64,000 nucleotides of DNA, from contig NZ_JAPWHB010000001.1 in assembly GCF_027214025.1 (NCBI RefSeq), positions 868,001-932,000 of the forward strand. The letters are read 5' to 3'. A model generated the notes under the pieces. That model saw only the letters and a list, made by a program, of their open reading frames with translations. It searched no databases and had not been told where the DNA came from. The first letter of the stretch is position 1; every line of letters starts with the position of its first letter. This document shows positions 54,778-62,959 of the stretch, one piece after another. This stretch comes from Parahoeflea alexandrii. Its GTDB lineage: Bacteria > Pseudomonadota > Alphaproteobacteria > Rhizobiales > Rhizobiaceae. Both the position numbers and the translations under genes were made by a program.

Positions 54778-56415
54778 ATGCTTTTTGACATACTACGTGC
54801 AATGCCGGGGCGCGTCCGGAGCTGGGTGCTCCCGAACATCCGGGCGTTTATCGAGCACCGGCAACCTGCGATCTGGTGCCTGTCGCTGCTGATCGGACTG
54901 TCGGTCGCGCTTGCCTCCATCGCCTTCAGGCAACTGATCGGCGTTGTGCAGCTCTACTGGCTCGGCGACGCCACGGAACAGGTCCTCACTGCGGCCCGGC
55001 AAACACCCTGGTACATGATCGTCGCCGGCCCGACGCTCGGCGGCGTTGTGGTCGGCATACTGGTATCCCGGTTCATCCCTTCGCGCCGGACCAGCGGGGT
55101 GGCCGACGTGATCGAGGCGCGCGCCCTTGCCGGCCGGCGGCTGAGCCTGCGCGAGGGTCTGATGAGCGCCGTGACGACCGCGATTTCGCTGGGCGCCGGT
55201 GGCAGCGCCGGCCGCGAGGGTCCGGTCATCCACCTCGGCGCAACGCTTGCAAGTGCCGTGGGCGACCGGCTGCATTTGCCTGACTATGCCCGCCGGACGC
55301 TGCTTGCGGCCGGCGTCGCCTCGGCAATCTCCGCCAGCTTCAACGCCCCGATTGCAGGCGTGCTGTTCGCCCATGAGGTGATCCTCGGGCACTATGCCTC
55401 CCGCTCCTTCGTGCCAATCGTGATCTCCTCGGCGGCAGGTGCCATCGTGTCGCGGCTCTGGTTCGGCGAGGCAGCCGCCTTTATCGTGCCGTCCTACCAG
55501 ATCACCTCCTACTGGGAGTTTCCCGCCTTCGCTCTGCTTGGCGTGGTTTGCGCGCTGGTGGCCACAGTCTTCCAGTTCACGCTGTTTTCCGCCGACTACC
55601 TGGCGCGGCGCTCGCCGATCCCGGTCTGGGCGCTGCCGATCTGCGGCGGGCTGATCGTAGGGCTGATCGCGGTCCCCTTTCCGCATATTCTCGGCGTCGG
55701 CTACGAGACCACCGACCTGGCGCTGTGGGGACAGCTGTCGCTGGGCCTGATGCTGACATTGATCGTGGTAAAGACGCTGGCCACGGCGATCACGCTCGGG
55801 GCGCGGTTTGGCGGCGGGGTGTTTTCGCCCTCGCTCTATCTGGGCGCCATGACCGGCGGCGCCTTCGGCATCATCGCCGCTTCAGTGTTTCCGGGGCTCG
55901 CATCCAGCCAGGCGCTCTATTCGATCCTCGGCATGGGAGCGGTGGCGGGCGCGGTGCTCGGCGCGCCGATCTCGACCACGGTGATCGTGTTCGAACTGAC
56001 CGGCGGCTATGCATTGTCGATCGCGCTGCTCCTGACCGTCGCCATCGCCCACGGGGCCAATCTGGCGCTGCACGGTCATTCCTACTTCCAGTGGCAGCTG
56101 GAAATGCGCGGGCTTTTCGTCAAGGAAGGCCCGCACCGGACCGAATTGCGCAATGCGCGGGTGATGGATTTCATGACCCTGCCCGAAGACGGCGCCGAGA
56201 CCGAGTATTACGATCCCGAGCAGGATGTTCCGTCGCTCAAGCCCGCCGACACGCTTGAAACCGCACTGCGCGTGTTCGATACCAGCGGGCACACGCGTTT
56301 GCCGGTGGTTGCCGACAGCGAGGAACGGCAGATCATCGGCTGGGCCGAGCAGGTCAAGGCCGTCAGTCACTTCAACCGCCGCCTGATCGCCGCCAGCGAG
56401 GAAGAACACCGTTAG
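54778..56415 (+). CDS. CLC family chloride channel/antiporter with CBS domain
   Basis: This 545-residue protein has about ten membrane helices. The ion-path motifs are GAGGSAGREGPVIHLG (with the external gate glutamate) and GARFGGGVFSPSLYLG. The C-terminal 95 residues form a CBS-type domain (VPSLKPADTLETALRVFDTSGHTRLPVV). The gate glutamate suggests a proton-coupled Cl antiporter. It follows the thioesterase gene closely. Confidence 0.93.
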   Translation: MLFDILRAMPGRVRSWVLPNIRAFIEHRQPAIWCLSLLIGLSVALASIAFRQLIGVVQLYWLGDATEQVLTAARQTPWYMIVAGPTLGGVVVGILVSRFIPSRRTSGVADVIEARALAGRRLSLREGLMSAVTTAISLGAGGSAGREGPVIHLGATLASAVGDRLHLPDYARRTLLAAGVASAISASFNAPIAGVLFAHEVILGHYASRSFVPIVISSAAGAIVSRLWFGEAAAFIVPSYQITSYWEFPAFALLGVVCALVATVFQFTLFSADYLARRSPIPVWALPICGGLIVGLIAVPFPHILGVGYETTDLALWGQLSLGLMLTLIVVKTLATAITLGARFGGGVFSPSLYLGAMTGGAFGIIAASVFPGLASSQALYSILGMGAVAGAVLGAPISTTVIVFELTGGYALSIALLLTVAIAHGANLALHGHSYFQWQLEMRGLFVKEGPHRTELRNARVMDFMTLPEDGAETEYYDPEQDVPSLKPADTLETALRVFDTSGHTRLPVVADSEERQIIGWAEQVKAVSHFNRRLIAASEEEHR

Positions 56416-56539
56416 GCCCGGCGGTCAGTCTGTCCTTGCCAGGTTGTCCGGAATCAGCCGAACAGGTCGAAACACCAGTCCGGTGCACAGCACAACCGCC
56501 CGGCCCAGGACGCCTTCAATCCCAATCAAAGAGACCCCG

Positions 56540-56794
56540 ATGAAACCGATCACCTTCAGCCGCGAGGAAACCAGGGCCCTGGTGGGCGAGATCCAGGAGT
56601 ATTTCCGCGAGGAACTGGACCAGGACATCGGGGCGCTGCCGGCGGAAATGCTGATGCGGTTCTTCGGTGAGAAGATGGGCGCCTATTTCTACAATCGCGG
56701 CGTCTACGATGCGCAGGAACTGATCACCAAGCGGATGGAAAGTCTCTCCTACGACGTCTTCGCGCTGGAGCAGCCGACCAAGCATCTGCGCTGA
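56540..56794 (+). CDS. DUF2164 family protein
   Basis: This 84-residue helical protein begins MKPITFSREETRALVGEIQEYF and has the DUF2164 pattern LPAEMLMRFFGEKMGAYFYNRGVYDA. Function unknown. It is a single gene between clc and the MAPEG gene. Confidence 0.88.
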   Translation: MKPITFSREETRALVGEIQEYFREELDQDIGALPAEMLMRFFGEKMGAYFYNRGVYDAQELITKRMESLSYDVFALEQPTKHLR

Positions 56795-56927
56795 CTCGGC
56801 AACGCATTCCTGCACCGCGGCGGATTGCGGCTCTTTTGACCGTTTACTTCCCGGCCGATATCCGGCATCGCCATATAAACCGAAACTCGCGGACTGTTCA
56901 GGGACAGTCTACCTTAGGGAGATCCAC

Positions 56928-57344
56928 ATGCAGACCCTCATTCCAGCCCTTTCGGCTGTCGGCATCTACACGGCGCTCAACATGGCCATCCTGTTGTGGA
57001 TCGCCACCGAAACCGGCCGCCTGCGCGGCAAGTACAAGGTCTCGATCGGCGATGGCGGGGTCAAGCATCTCATCCGCATCATCCGCGGCCACGCCAATGC
57101 GATCGAGAACATGCCGATGTTCTTCATCATGCTGCTTACCGGCGCGCTGATCGGCATGCCGGTTCTCGCCGCCCATGTGCTCGGAGCTGTCTTTACCATC
57201 GGCCGCGGCTTGCATGCCTGGCACTTCATCCAGGAAGACGCGCCGGGCTGGCAGCGCGGCGGCGGCTTCGGGCTGTCGTTCCTGGCGCAGGTGGTGCTGC
57301 TGATCGGCCTGCTCGGCCACGGGCTTTGGATGCTGGCGGTATAA
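56928..57344 (+). CDS. MAPEG family membrane protein
   Basis: This 138-residue four-helix protein has the MAPEG core RIIRGHANAIENMPMFFIMLL, in which the arginine and glutamate position glutathione in eukaryotic relatives. It is probably a membrane glutathione transferase-like protein. AGGGAGA precedes the start. It converges on the GGDEF gene. Confidence 0.9.
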   Translation: MQTLIPALSAVGIYTALNMAILLWIATETGRLRGKYKVSIGDGGVKHLIRIIRGHANAIENMPMFFIMLLTGALIGMPVLAAHVLGAVFTIGRGLHAWHFIQEDAPGWQRGGGFGLSFLAQVVLLIGLLGHGLWMLAV

Positions 57345-57378
57345 CCAACACCATCCGGAAATGGCGGGCGAGGCAGGC

Positions 57379-58161
57379 TCAGCCCGCCATCTTGTCCTTG
57401 AGGATCAGGGCCGGCATGGTGTCGGTCGCCTCGGCCAGGAAATAGCGGTCACGGCCGCTGCGCTTGGCGTGGTAGAGCGCCGAGTCGGCGAGCTTGATGG
57501 TCTTTTCCAGCGTGTTCTCGTCGCGATGCAGGGCGCAGCCGATGCTGACCGTGAGATTGAGTTCCTTGCCGGCGATCACCCTGCCTTCCTGGCGCATCAG
57601 CGCGCAGAGGTTTTCGGCGGCCGAGACCGCCTCCGCATCCGTGGCGCCAGGCAGGAAGACGCCGAATTCCTCGCCACCCAGCCGGCCGATCAGCGCGTCG
57701 GTGGTCAGCGCCTTGCGCAGCACCTCTGCGATCTTCTTGAGCGCCTCGTCGCCGATATCGTGGCCGTGGGTATCGTTGATCGCCTTGAAATGATCGGCAT
57801 CGATCATCAGGAAGGCACCGCCCGATGTCAGCACGTCGCGGGTCTTGCCGAGCAGGTAGGCGCGGGTGAGCACGCCGGTGAGCGTGTCATAGCGGACGTA
57901 ATGGTCGACCTTGTCGATGGTCAGGGTCTGAAGCCGGAACAGGTTGAGCACGATCAGGGTGATGGGCGGGGTGATCAGAAGCGGGATCAGCGAGGCCGGG
58001 ATGATCGCGATCAGGAAGATGGGCAGATACCGCTGGCCGTAGAGGAAAAAGGGCGCCGTGAAGGTGAGTACCGGGATCAGCACCGCAAAAGCGGTGACCA
58101 CCGCCGTGATCTTGTAGACCCGGCCCATGGTCCGGATTTCGAAGAATGTGCTCATGCTCAT
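57379..58161 (-). CDS. GGDEF diguanylate cyclase without an I-site
   Basis: This 260-residue protein has two N-terminal membrane helices and a GGDEF domain with IDADHFKAIND and GGEEF. The position of the inhibitory RxxD reads TTDA, so feedback inhibition by cyclic di-GMP is probably lost. Two close ATG codons (58161 and 58155) are possible starts. It is separate from the two other cyclases in this window, both of which keep RxxD. Confidence 0.92.
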   Translation of the reverse strand: MSMSTFFEIRTMGRVYKITAVVTAFAVLIPVLTFTAPFFLYGQRYLPIFLIAIIPASLIPLLITPPITLIVLNLFRLQTLTIDKVDHYVRYDTLTGVLTRAYLLGKTRDVLTSGGAFLMIDADHFKAINDTHGHDIGDEALKKIAEVLRKALTTDALIGRLGGEEFGVFLPGATDAEAVSAAENLCALMRQEGRVIAGKELNLTVSIGCALHRDENTLEKTIKLADSALYHAKRSGRDRYFLAEATDTMPALILKDKMAG

Positions 58162-58278
58162 GGGCCTGGACAACCTGCCGCCTCGGTGTTTTCGCCCGGA
58201 ACGGTAGCAGGCAAGCGCTAAGGAAATCTGAACCGGACCGCGCCCTCTCAGACGCGGTCCGGGCCGCAATCTGTCGGA

Positions 58279-59685
58279 TCAGGACAGCGCGCGCTTCAAT
58301 GCCGGGATGCGCGAGAGCACCAGCAGATCGAGAGCCATCACCGTCAGCAGGGTGAGCCCCGCCATCGGGAAGGCCAGCGAGACGGCGAGGGCGACCACCG
58401 TGGCGCCCTGCCAGAGCGGCATGTCGCGCGGCAGGGGCGGCGCGGAGAGGCGCAAGCCGCCTGCCCGGCGTTTCCACCACATCACCACGCCGCTTGCGCA
58501 CAGGAACAGCACCGACAGGCAGACGACCGTGTTGGCGAGCACGCTCCACAGGCCCATGGTACCCATATGCAGGGCAATGCCGACGGCCATGGCCTTGCCG
58601 GCGAGCGAATAGTCGTCGTAACGGACGTCGGCGAGGATGTTGCCGGTGTAGCGGTCGACATGGACGGTGCGGTCCGACATCGGATCGGTACTGTCGGTGC
58701 TCATCGAATCGCGGCTGAACGTGTAGACGCCGGTTTCGCCGGCGGGAACGTTCATCTGGTAACGGCCTTCAAAGCCGATCGCGCGGGCCAGCTTATCCAT
58801 CGTGTCGATGCTGACCTCGGTTCCTTCGGGCAGGCCTGCCGCCCCGGCCTGGCTGCCCGATGCCGGCATCGGGGTCTGCTCCAGCGCCCAGGGGACTTCC
58901 TTCGGGCCATGGTTCATGCTGGCGTGGATGTCGTCGGACAAGGGCACATTGTCCCATTTCTCCGCCGGGAACTGGCTCCAGGCCTGCACCATCTTCTCGC
59001 CCCAGACACCGGCCCAGGAGAGGCCGGAGACGAGGAAGAACACCAGGAACAGCGAGATCCAGAAGCCGAGCACGCCGTGCAGCGAGCGCCACAGCACGCG
59101 ACCGCCACGGGCGAACGAGGGGACGAGGACCGCGCGCCACCCCGCATTCCGCGGCCACCACATGTAGAGCCCGGTGGCAATCAGCACCATGCCGAGCGAG
59201 GCTGCGATCTCGATCATCCGGTCGCCGGTGACGCCGAGCATGAGGCTGCCATGCACATTGTCGAAGAAATCATACCAGCCGCTGCGGCGGGGAAACTCCG
59301 CCAGAACGGTGGCGCGGTACGGATCGACGGCGATCATTGTCGCCTGATCGCCGAGATCGACCCGGAAGATCGCGGCAAGGTCGGCTGCGCGCGGGGCGAC
59401 ATATTGTACGAGCGTGCCGCCGGGAATGGCCGCCAGCGCCGCATCGGCCTGCACCGAGACGGCCTGCGCAACCGCTTGCGGCTGAACGGCAATGCGCTCG
59501 CCGTCACGGCCGTCGAGATAGGCGATCCAGGCCATGGCCATGCCGGTGATGGCAAGCACGGCGAAGAAGGGGATGACATAGAGCCCGGCATAGAAATGCC
59601 AGCGCCATGCCGCGAGATAGAGTTTGCTGGTGCTGGCAGGCACAGCGGCCTGCGCCGGCGCACCGGACGAATCGATCGAGACCAT
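58279..59685 (-). CDS. PepSY-associated TM protein
   Basis: This 468-residue protein has four main membrane segments, beginning SKLYLAAWRWHFYAGLYVIPFF. Histidines sit in helices (WRWHFYAG, NVHGSLMLG, RSLHGVLGFW, ALHMGTMG), as in PepSY_TM iron- or copper-reductase-like proteins. A PepSY domain lies at about 285-370. It probably takes part in metal reduction at the inner membrane. It is downstream of a DUF2946-like gene on the same strand. Confidence 0.9.
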   Translation of the reverse strand: MVSIDSSGAPAQAAVPASTSKLYLAAWRWHFYAGLYVIPFFAVLAITGMAMAWIAYLDGRDGERIAVQPQAVAQAVSVQADAALAAIPGGTLVQYVAPRAADLAAIFRVDLGDQATMIAVDPYRATVLAEFPRRSGWYDFFDNVHGSLMLGVTGDRMIEIAASLGMVLIATGLYMWWPRNAGWRAVLVPSFARGGRVLWRSLHGVLGFWISLFLVFFLVSGLSWAGVWGEKMVQAWSQFPAEKWDNVPLSDDIHASMNHGPKEVPWALEQTPMPASGSQAGAAGLPEGTEVSIDTMDKLARAIGFEGRYQMNVPAGETGVYTFSRDSMSTDSTDPMSDRTVHVDRYTGNILADVRYDDYSLAGKAMAVGIALHMGTMGLWSVLANTVVCLSVLFLCASGVVMWWKRRAGGLRLSAPPLPRDMPLWQGATVVALAVSLAFPMAGLTLLTVMALDLLVLSRIPALKRALS

Positions 59686-59725
59686 CAGTCTCTCCTCTGA
59701 CTAGAATTGCTATGAATTTCTGGTG

Positions 59726-60103
59726 TCAGAGAAGGACAGGCGGCGCCCGCGCATGACGACCGGACTCGATCCTGCCGGAGCGGAGGATGGCTTGTTCGAA
59801 GGCAACGGCGCGCACGCGGGGGAACGCCAGCGGCTCGACCGCCGCGGCCGCGGAGGGCAGTGCGGCGGCATGGATCTGCATCGACCAGTCGCAGGGCGAG
59901 TGCCCGCGATCTCCGGCCGGATCGCCGTCATCGCCCAGCGCGACCGTCTCGAAGCCGGTCGCTGTGCAGATGATGATCTCCATGCCCTGATCCGAAAACC
60001 GCGGCATGGTGTGGACCGAGAAGAACGAGAACATCAGCAACGGAACGAACAGGGCCGCAAAGACCAGTCGTCTCAAATCCAGCGCTCTGAGTGCTTCCAT
60101 CAT
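59726..60103 (-). CDS. DUF2946-like secreted/membrane protein
   Basis: This 125-residue protein has one N-terminal helix (LRRLVFAALFVPLLMFSFF) and the motif IICTATGFETV...CDWSMQIHA, close to DUF2946 proteins of copper and iron loci. Two cysteines and two histidines in the periplasmic part could bind metal. It is 40 bp upstream of the PepSY gene, which supports a metal-handling pair. Confidence 0.7.
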   Translation of the reverse strand: MMEALRALDLRRLVFAALFVPLLMFSFFSVHTMPRFSDQGMEIIICTATGFETVALGDDGDPAGDRGHSPCDWSMQIHAAALPSAAAAVEPLAFPRVRAVAFEQAILRSGRIESGRHARAPPVLL

Positions 60104-60285
60104 GCCAGACTCTCTAGCCAATATCCGGTGCGGGATATAGCGGAAATTTCCAGAGAGCCAGTATATTAGCCAGCCAGCAAAGACATGGCCCTGGCCCGGC
60201 GCCAACGGGTGCGCAGCCCTCTCTCACGCAAACGGTGTCCCCGCCCCGGACCGGCTCAGGTGTGGTGCAGGCGGTGGAGCCGGGA

Positions 60286-60564
60286 TCACTGCTCCTGCCA
60301 GGAAGCCTGGGTGGCGGTCAGCGTCTGCCCTTCCGGTCGGGATGGCAGCGCGATCAGGCTGGTGCCGCCGCCCGGCCCCGCGTGCTGGGCGGACGTGCCC
60401 GCCAGCTTGTGGGACACGTGGCCGAACTGTTGCTTGAGTGCGCTGCCGACGGTTGCAGCGCCGGTGAGAAGCGCCATGGAGAGGATCGACGCTATCAGAG
60501 CGTATTCGATCGCTGTAGCGCCGGACTCGCAGTCGGCGGCGCGGGTGCAGAGTACCTTCATCAT
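60286..60564 (-). CDS. Flp-family type IVb pilin with long tail
   Basis: This 92-residue prepilin has GATAIEYALIASILSMALLTGAATVG, the Flp cleavage and helix region. The residue after the glycine is Ala and Glu is four further on, as in Flp. The C-terminal 40 residues (rich in His, Gly, Pro, Thr) are longer than normal Flp pilins of about 55-65 residues. No tad/cpa assembly genes are in the window, so it is an orphan. Confidence 0.85.
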   Translation of the reverse strand: MMKVLCTRAADCESGATAIEYALIASILSMALLTGAATVGSALKQQFGHVSHKLAGTSAQHAGPGGGTSLIALPSRPEGQTLTATQASWQEQ

Positions 60565-60837
60565 GGAGGTCCCTTTCAAAACATTGTGCACGCGTCCGAT
60601 CTATCATTGATCAGAGCCGGTCGATCATTGACCTGGCACGGCAAAGTTGCACACAACCTGTTTCAAAACCGTTGACGATGTGGGTTAACAATGTGCCGGG
60701 ATGGCACAGCAGTTCCATTATGGGAGATAGGGGCCATCCGGCAGGCGTGGCCGGCGCACACCGACGCCGCCCGGAGGATGCTCCCGGCGGCGTCAACGCG
60801 TTGCATCTGCCCAGCTATTGGCGGCAATCCACCGCCG

Positions 60838-61689
60838 TTACATCCGCCGGATCTTCATCAGCTCCGCGCCGTTGGCAGCCTTGAAGGTCACGGTGCGGCC
60901 TTCGCGGACAATGATCCTGCTGGTCGTGAGCGCCCGGCGAAGGCCATCCTCCGCCGCGGTTTCGCCCCGGCCGGCGCACCGCATCTTGGTTTGCATCACC
61001 TGCCCGTCGGGCTGGACACGGCCATTGCGGACCGTGATGCGGGTGGAATGACTGTTGCAGCCGATCGTGGCGCTGACCCGGCCGCGATCATCAAGCCCCA
61101 GGCGCGCGCGCGCCGCCATCTGCTGGCCGAGTTGAACCAGGAAACCGTTGTCGGCGGCAATGTGGGTGATGCGGTAGTTGCCAACAATGTCGCCCAGATC
61201 GACGCCGCCCGGCTGGCTCGCGTTCTGCCCGGCCGCACGTGCATCGACGAAGCGGAAGGTTTCCCATCCGGAAGCGCGCTCGGATACGGCTGCCAGATGC
61301 GAGCGTTTGCCAACGCCGGCGCGGACGAATTTGCCGTTCTGGACCGACCGCAGCGCGACGTGGCGTCCGTTGACCCCCATCATCTCGAAGGTTTCCCAGC
61401 CCCTGATATGCGGGCTGCCCGCGGCCAGAAAGGTTCCCTGTCCGACCCCCGCGCGGACAAAGCTGCCGGTGGCTAAATCGCGAAACGCGATCCTGTTGCC
61501 TTCCAGCCGGACCGTGTCGAGGCGGCTGGCGCTCTGGACGTCCGCGGCGGCGGCGGCAAGCGTGCCGCCGACGATCGTGACATATTTGCCGGACTGGACC
61601 GACTCGAGATAGATTTCCTCAGCCTTCGCCATTGCCTGGCCGGCGACGAGAAAACCGAGAGCGAAAAAGCTGCGAAGGATGTTTTTCAT
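60838..61689 (-). CDS. Secreted protein with fascin-like and META domains
   Basis: This 283-residue protein has a signal peptide (ending AMAKA). A fascin/ricin-like beta-trefoil part follows, with repeats IYLESVQSGKYVTIVGG, IAFRDLATGSFVRAGVG and VALRSVQNGKFVRAGVG. A C-terminal META/HslJ-like domain has VSATIGCNSHSTRI and KMRCAGRGETAAEDGLRRAL. META domains are found in envelope stress lipoproteins. The combination is uncommon. It has no close operon partner. Confidence 0.82.
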   Translation of the reverse strand: MKNILRSFFALGFLVAGQAMAKAEEIYLESVQSGKYVTIVGGTLAAAAADVQSASRLDTVRLEGNRIAFRDLATGSFVRAGVGQGTFLAAGSPHIRGWETFEMMGVNGRHVALRSVQNGKFVRAGVGKRSHLAAVSERASGWETFRFVDARAAGQNASQPGGVDLGDIVGNYRITHIAADNGFLVQLGQQMAARARLGLDDRGRVSATIGCNSHSTRITVRNGRVQPDGQVMQTKMRCAGRGETAAEDGLRRALTTSRIIVREGRTVTFKAANGAELMKIRRM

Positions 61690-61914
61690 GGCCGGAACCC
61701 CTTGTTGACCATTGAGCGATGCCCTGTTGTGCCGCCACTCGATTGAACCGGCCTTGAACGGCAAATTCATCCGGCATTCATCGGAGCTTGCCGGCTCGCA
61801 TGATGCATGAGGAAATCACAATGGCCAAGAGCGCAAGTGAGCCGGTGGCGCCGGCACCGGCTCTCGATGCGCTGCAGTTGATTTCACGGGCGCGCCCTGC
61901 CCTCAGCGGCTGTC

Positions 61915-62079
61915 TCAGCGACCGGGCGCGGTATCGGCCTTGCCTGCCAGCTCAGCTTGCCAGCGCGACCGGGCCGGGCTGCGGTCACCGCGGACAAACC
62001 AGCGGCTGCCTACCGGCGCGGTCGGTGGTGCGGGCACACGGGCAGCTTCGAACATGGCATTGGCGATCAGGTTGAACAT
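61915..62079 (-). CDS. Small protein divergent from the LysR remnant
   Basis: This 54-residue frame begins MFNLIANAMFEAARVPAP after a GCAGGAGAGAGCC ribosome site. Small genes of this sort often lie opposite lysR genes in rhizobia. The regulator here is truncated. Function unknown. Confidence 0.55.
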   Translation of the reverse strand: MFNLIANAMFEAARVPAPPTAPVGSRWFVRGDRSPARSRWQAELAGKADTAPGR

Positions 62080-62132
62080 GGCTCTCTCCTGCGGCGTCTG
62101 TTGCGATGGGAAAAGCCTACGCCTCGCTCTAC

Positions 62133-62170
62133 ATTCAACAAATCGAAATATTTTGCCCTTTATGTTGAAT
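62133..62170. promoter_or_regulatory. Inverted repeat, probable LysR operator
   Basis: ATTCAACA (62133-62140) and TGTTGAAT (62163-62170) are perfect arms 22 bp apart, with AAATATTT between them. It lies between the small divergent gene and the truncated lysR. Confidence 0.6.
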
Positions 62171-62184
62171 TTTTCTGAATACGA

Positions 62185-62661
62185 ATGTGGACCGTGATGC
62201 TGCCGATGCTCGAGCGGGGCGAGAGCGATATCCTGCTTGCCACCCACAGCTCGGACCAGGTCAAGGGCCGGATCGCGCGCTACGAGCCGCTGCACTGGGT
62301 CGCAGCCCCCGACTATCTCGACGACCCCGAGCAGCGGCTGAAGCCGGCGCTGTTTCCGAATGGCTGCGCGGTGCGGCAGGCGGGGCTCGCAGCACTCGAA
62401 CAGCTCGAACGGCCCTGGCGCATCACCTGCTCGACCCGCAGCGTCGACCTGATCGAGCAAACCGTGCTCAACGGCTCGGCAGTCTCGGTGATGGAAGCCT
62501 CGATCATTTCCGAAACTTTACGCGTCCTCGACGGCCAGCCAGGCTTCCCGCCGCTGCCGGAAATCGCCATGAGCGTGCACTACCACAAGGCAGCCTGCGG
62601 GCCGCATGTGGGGATTTTTGCGGATTATCTGGTGGGGGAGTTGGGGCGGAGAAGGGGGTAG
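62185..62661 (+). pseudogene. LysR family regulator remnant, DNA-binding half missing
   Basis: The frame encodes 158 residues from MWTVMLPMLERGESDILLATHS to the C-terminus, matching the second part of a LysR effector-binding domain (HWVAAPD, GFPPLPEIAMSVHY). LysR proteins are about 300 residues; the N-terminal helix-turn-helix and the first part of the effector domain are absent. The upstream DNA still holds a palindrome like a LysR site, so an internal deletion is likely. Confidence 0.8.
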
Positions 62662-62959
62662 AGATATTTCCGAAATACTTCGAATATCCTCGTCTTTGAT
62701 ACAACCCCGCAATGACCTAGACAACAATGCCGCCTTGTATACAAGAGCGCACCCTAAAAGCCCGATTACACTGAACGCTCCAAAATCAAAACGCACCGTT
62801 ACTCAGCTTGTTTCCAAAATTTGATACCGTCGCCCTAGCACCGAAATAAAGCAAAATATCTCTCTACATAATTTTTTGACAAACCTTCTAAATATATAAT
62901 ATTTTAAAAATACATATAATAACTTCCACTCATGCAAATAAACACATTAATATTTTCCA
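62662..62959. other. AT-rich gap at the start of the right-edge island
   Basis: No supported gene. The base composition falls sharply here, especially 62860-62959, marking the boundary with transferred DNA. No tRNA, direct repeat or insertion sequence end was seen. Confidence 0.55.

Noticed and set aside
61821-62075. Plus-strand frame starting MAKSASEPVAPAP with a GAGGAAA site
   Set aside because: The first 30 residues look plausible, but the rest is the complement of the small minus-strand gene and has no recognisable features; it could be a gene remnant but is not supported.
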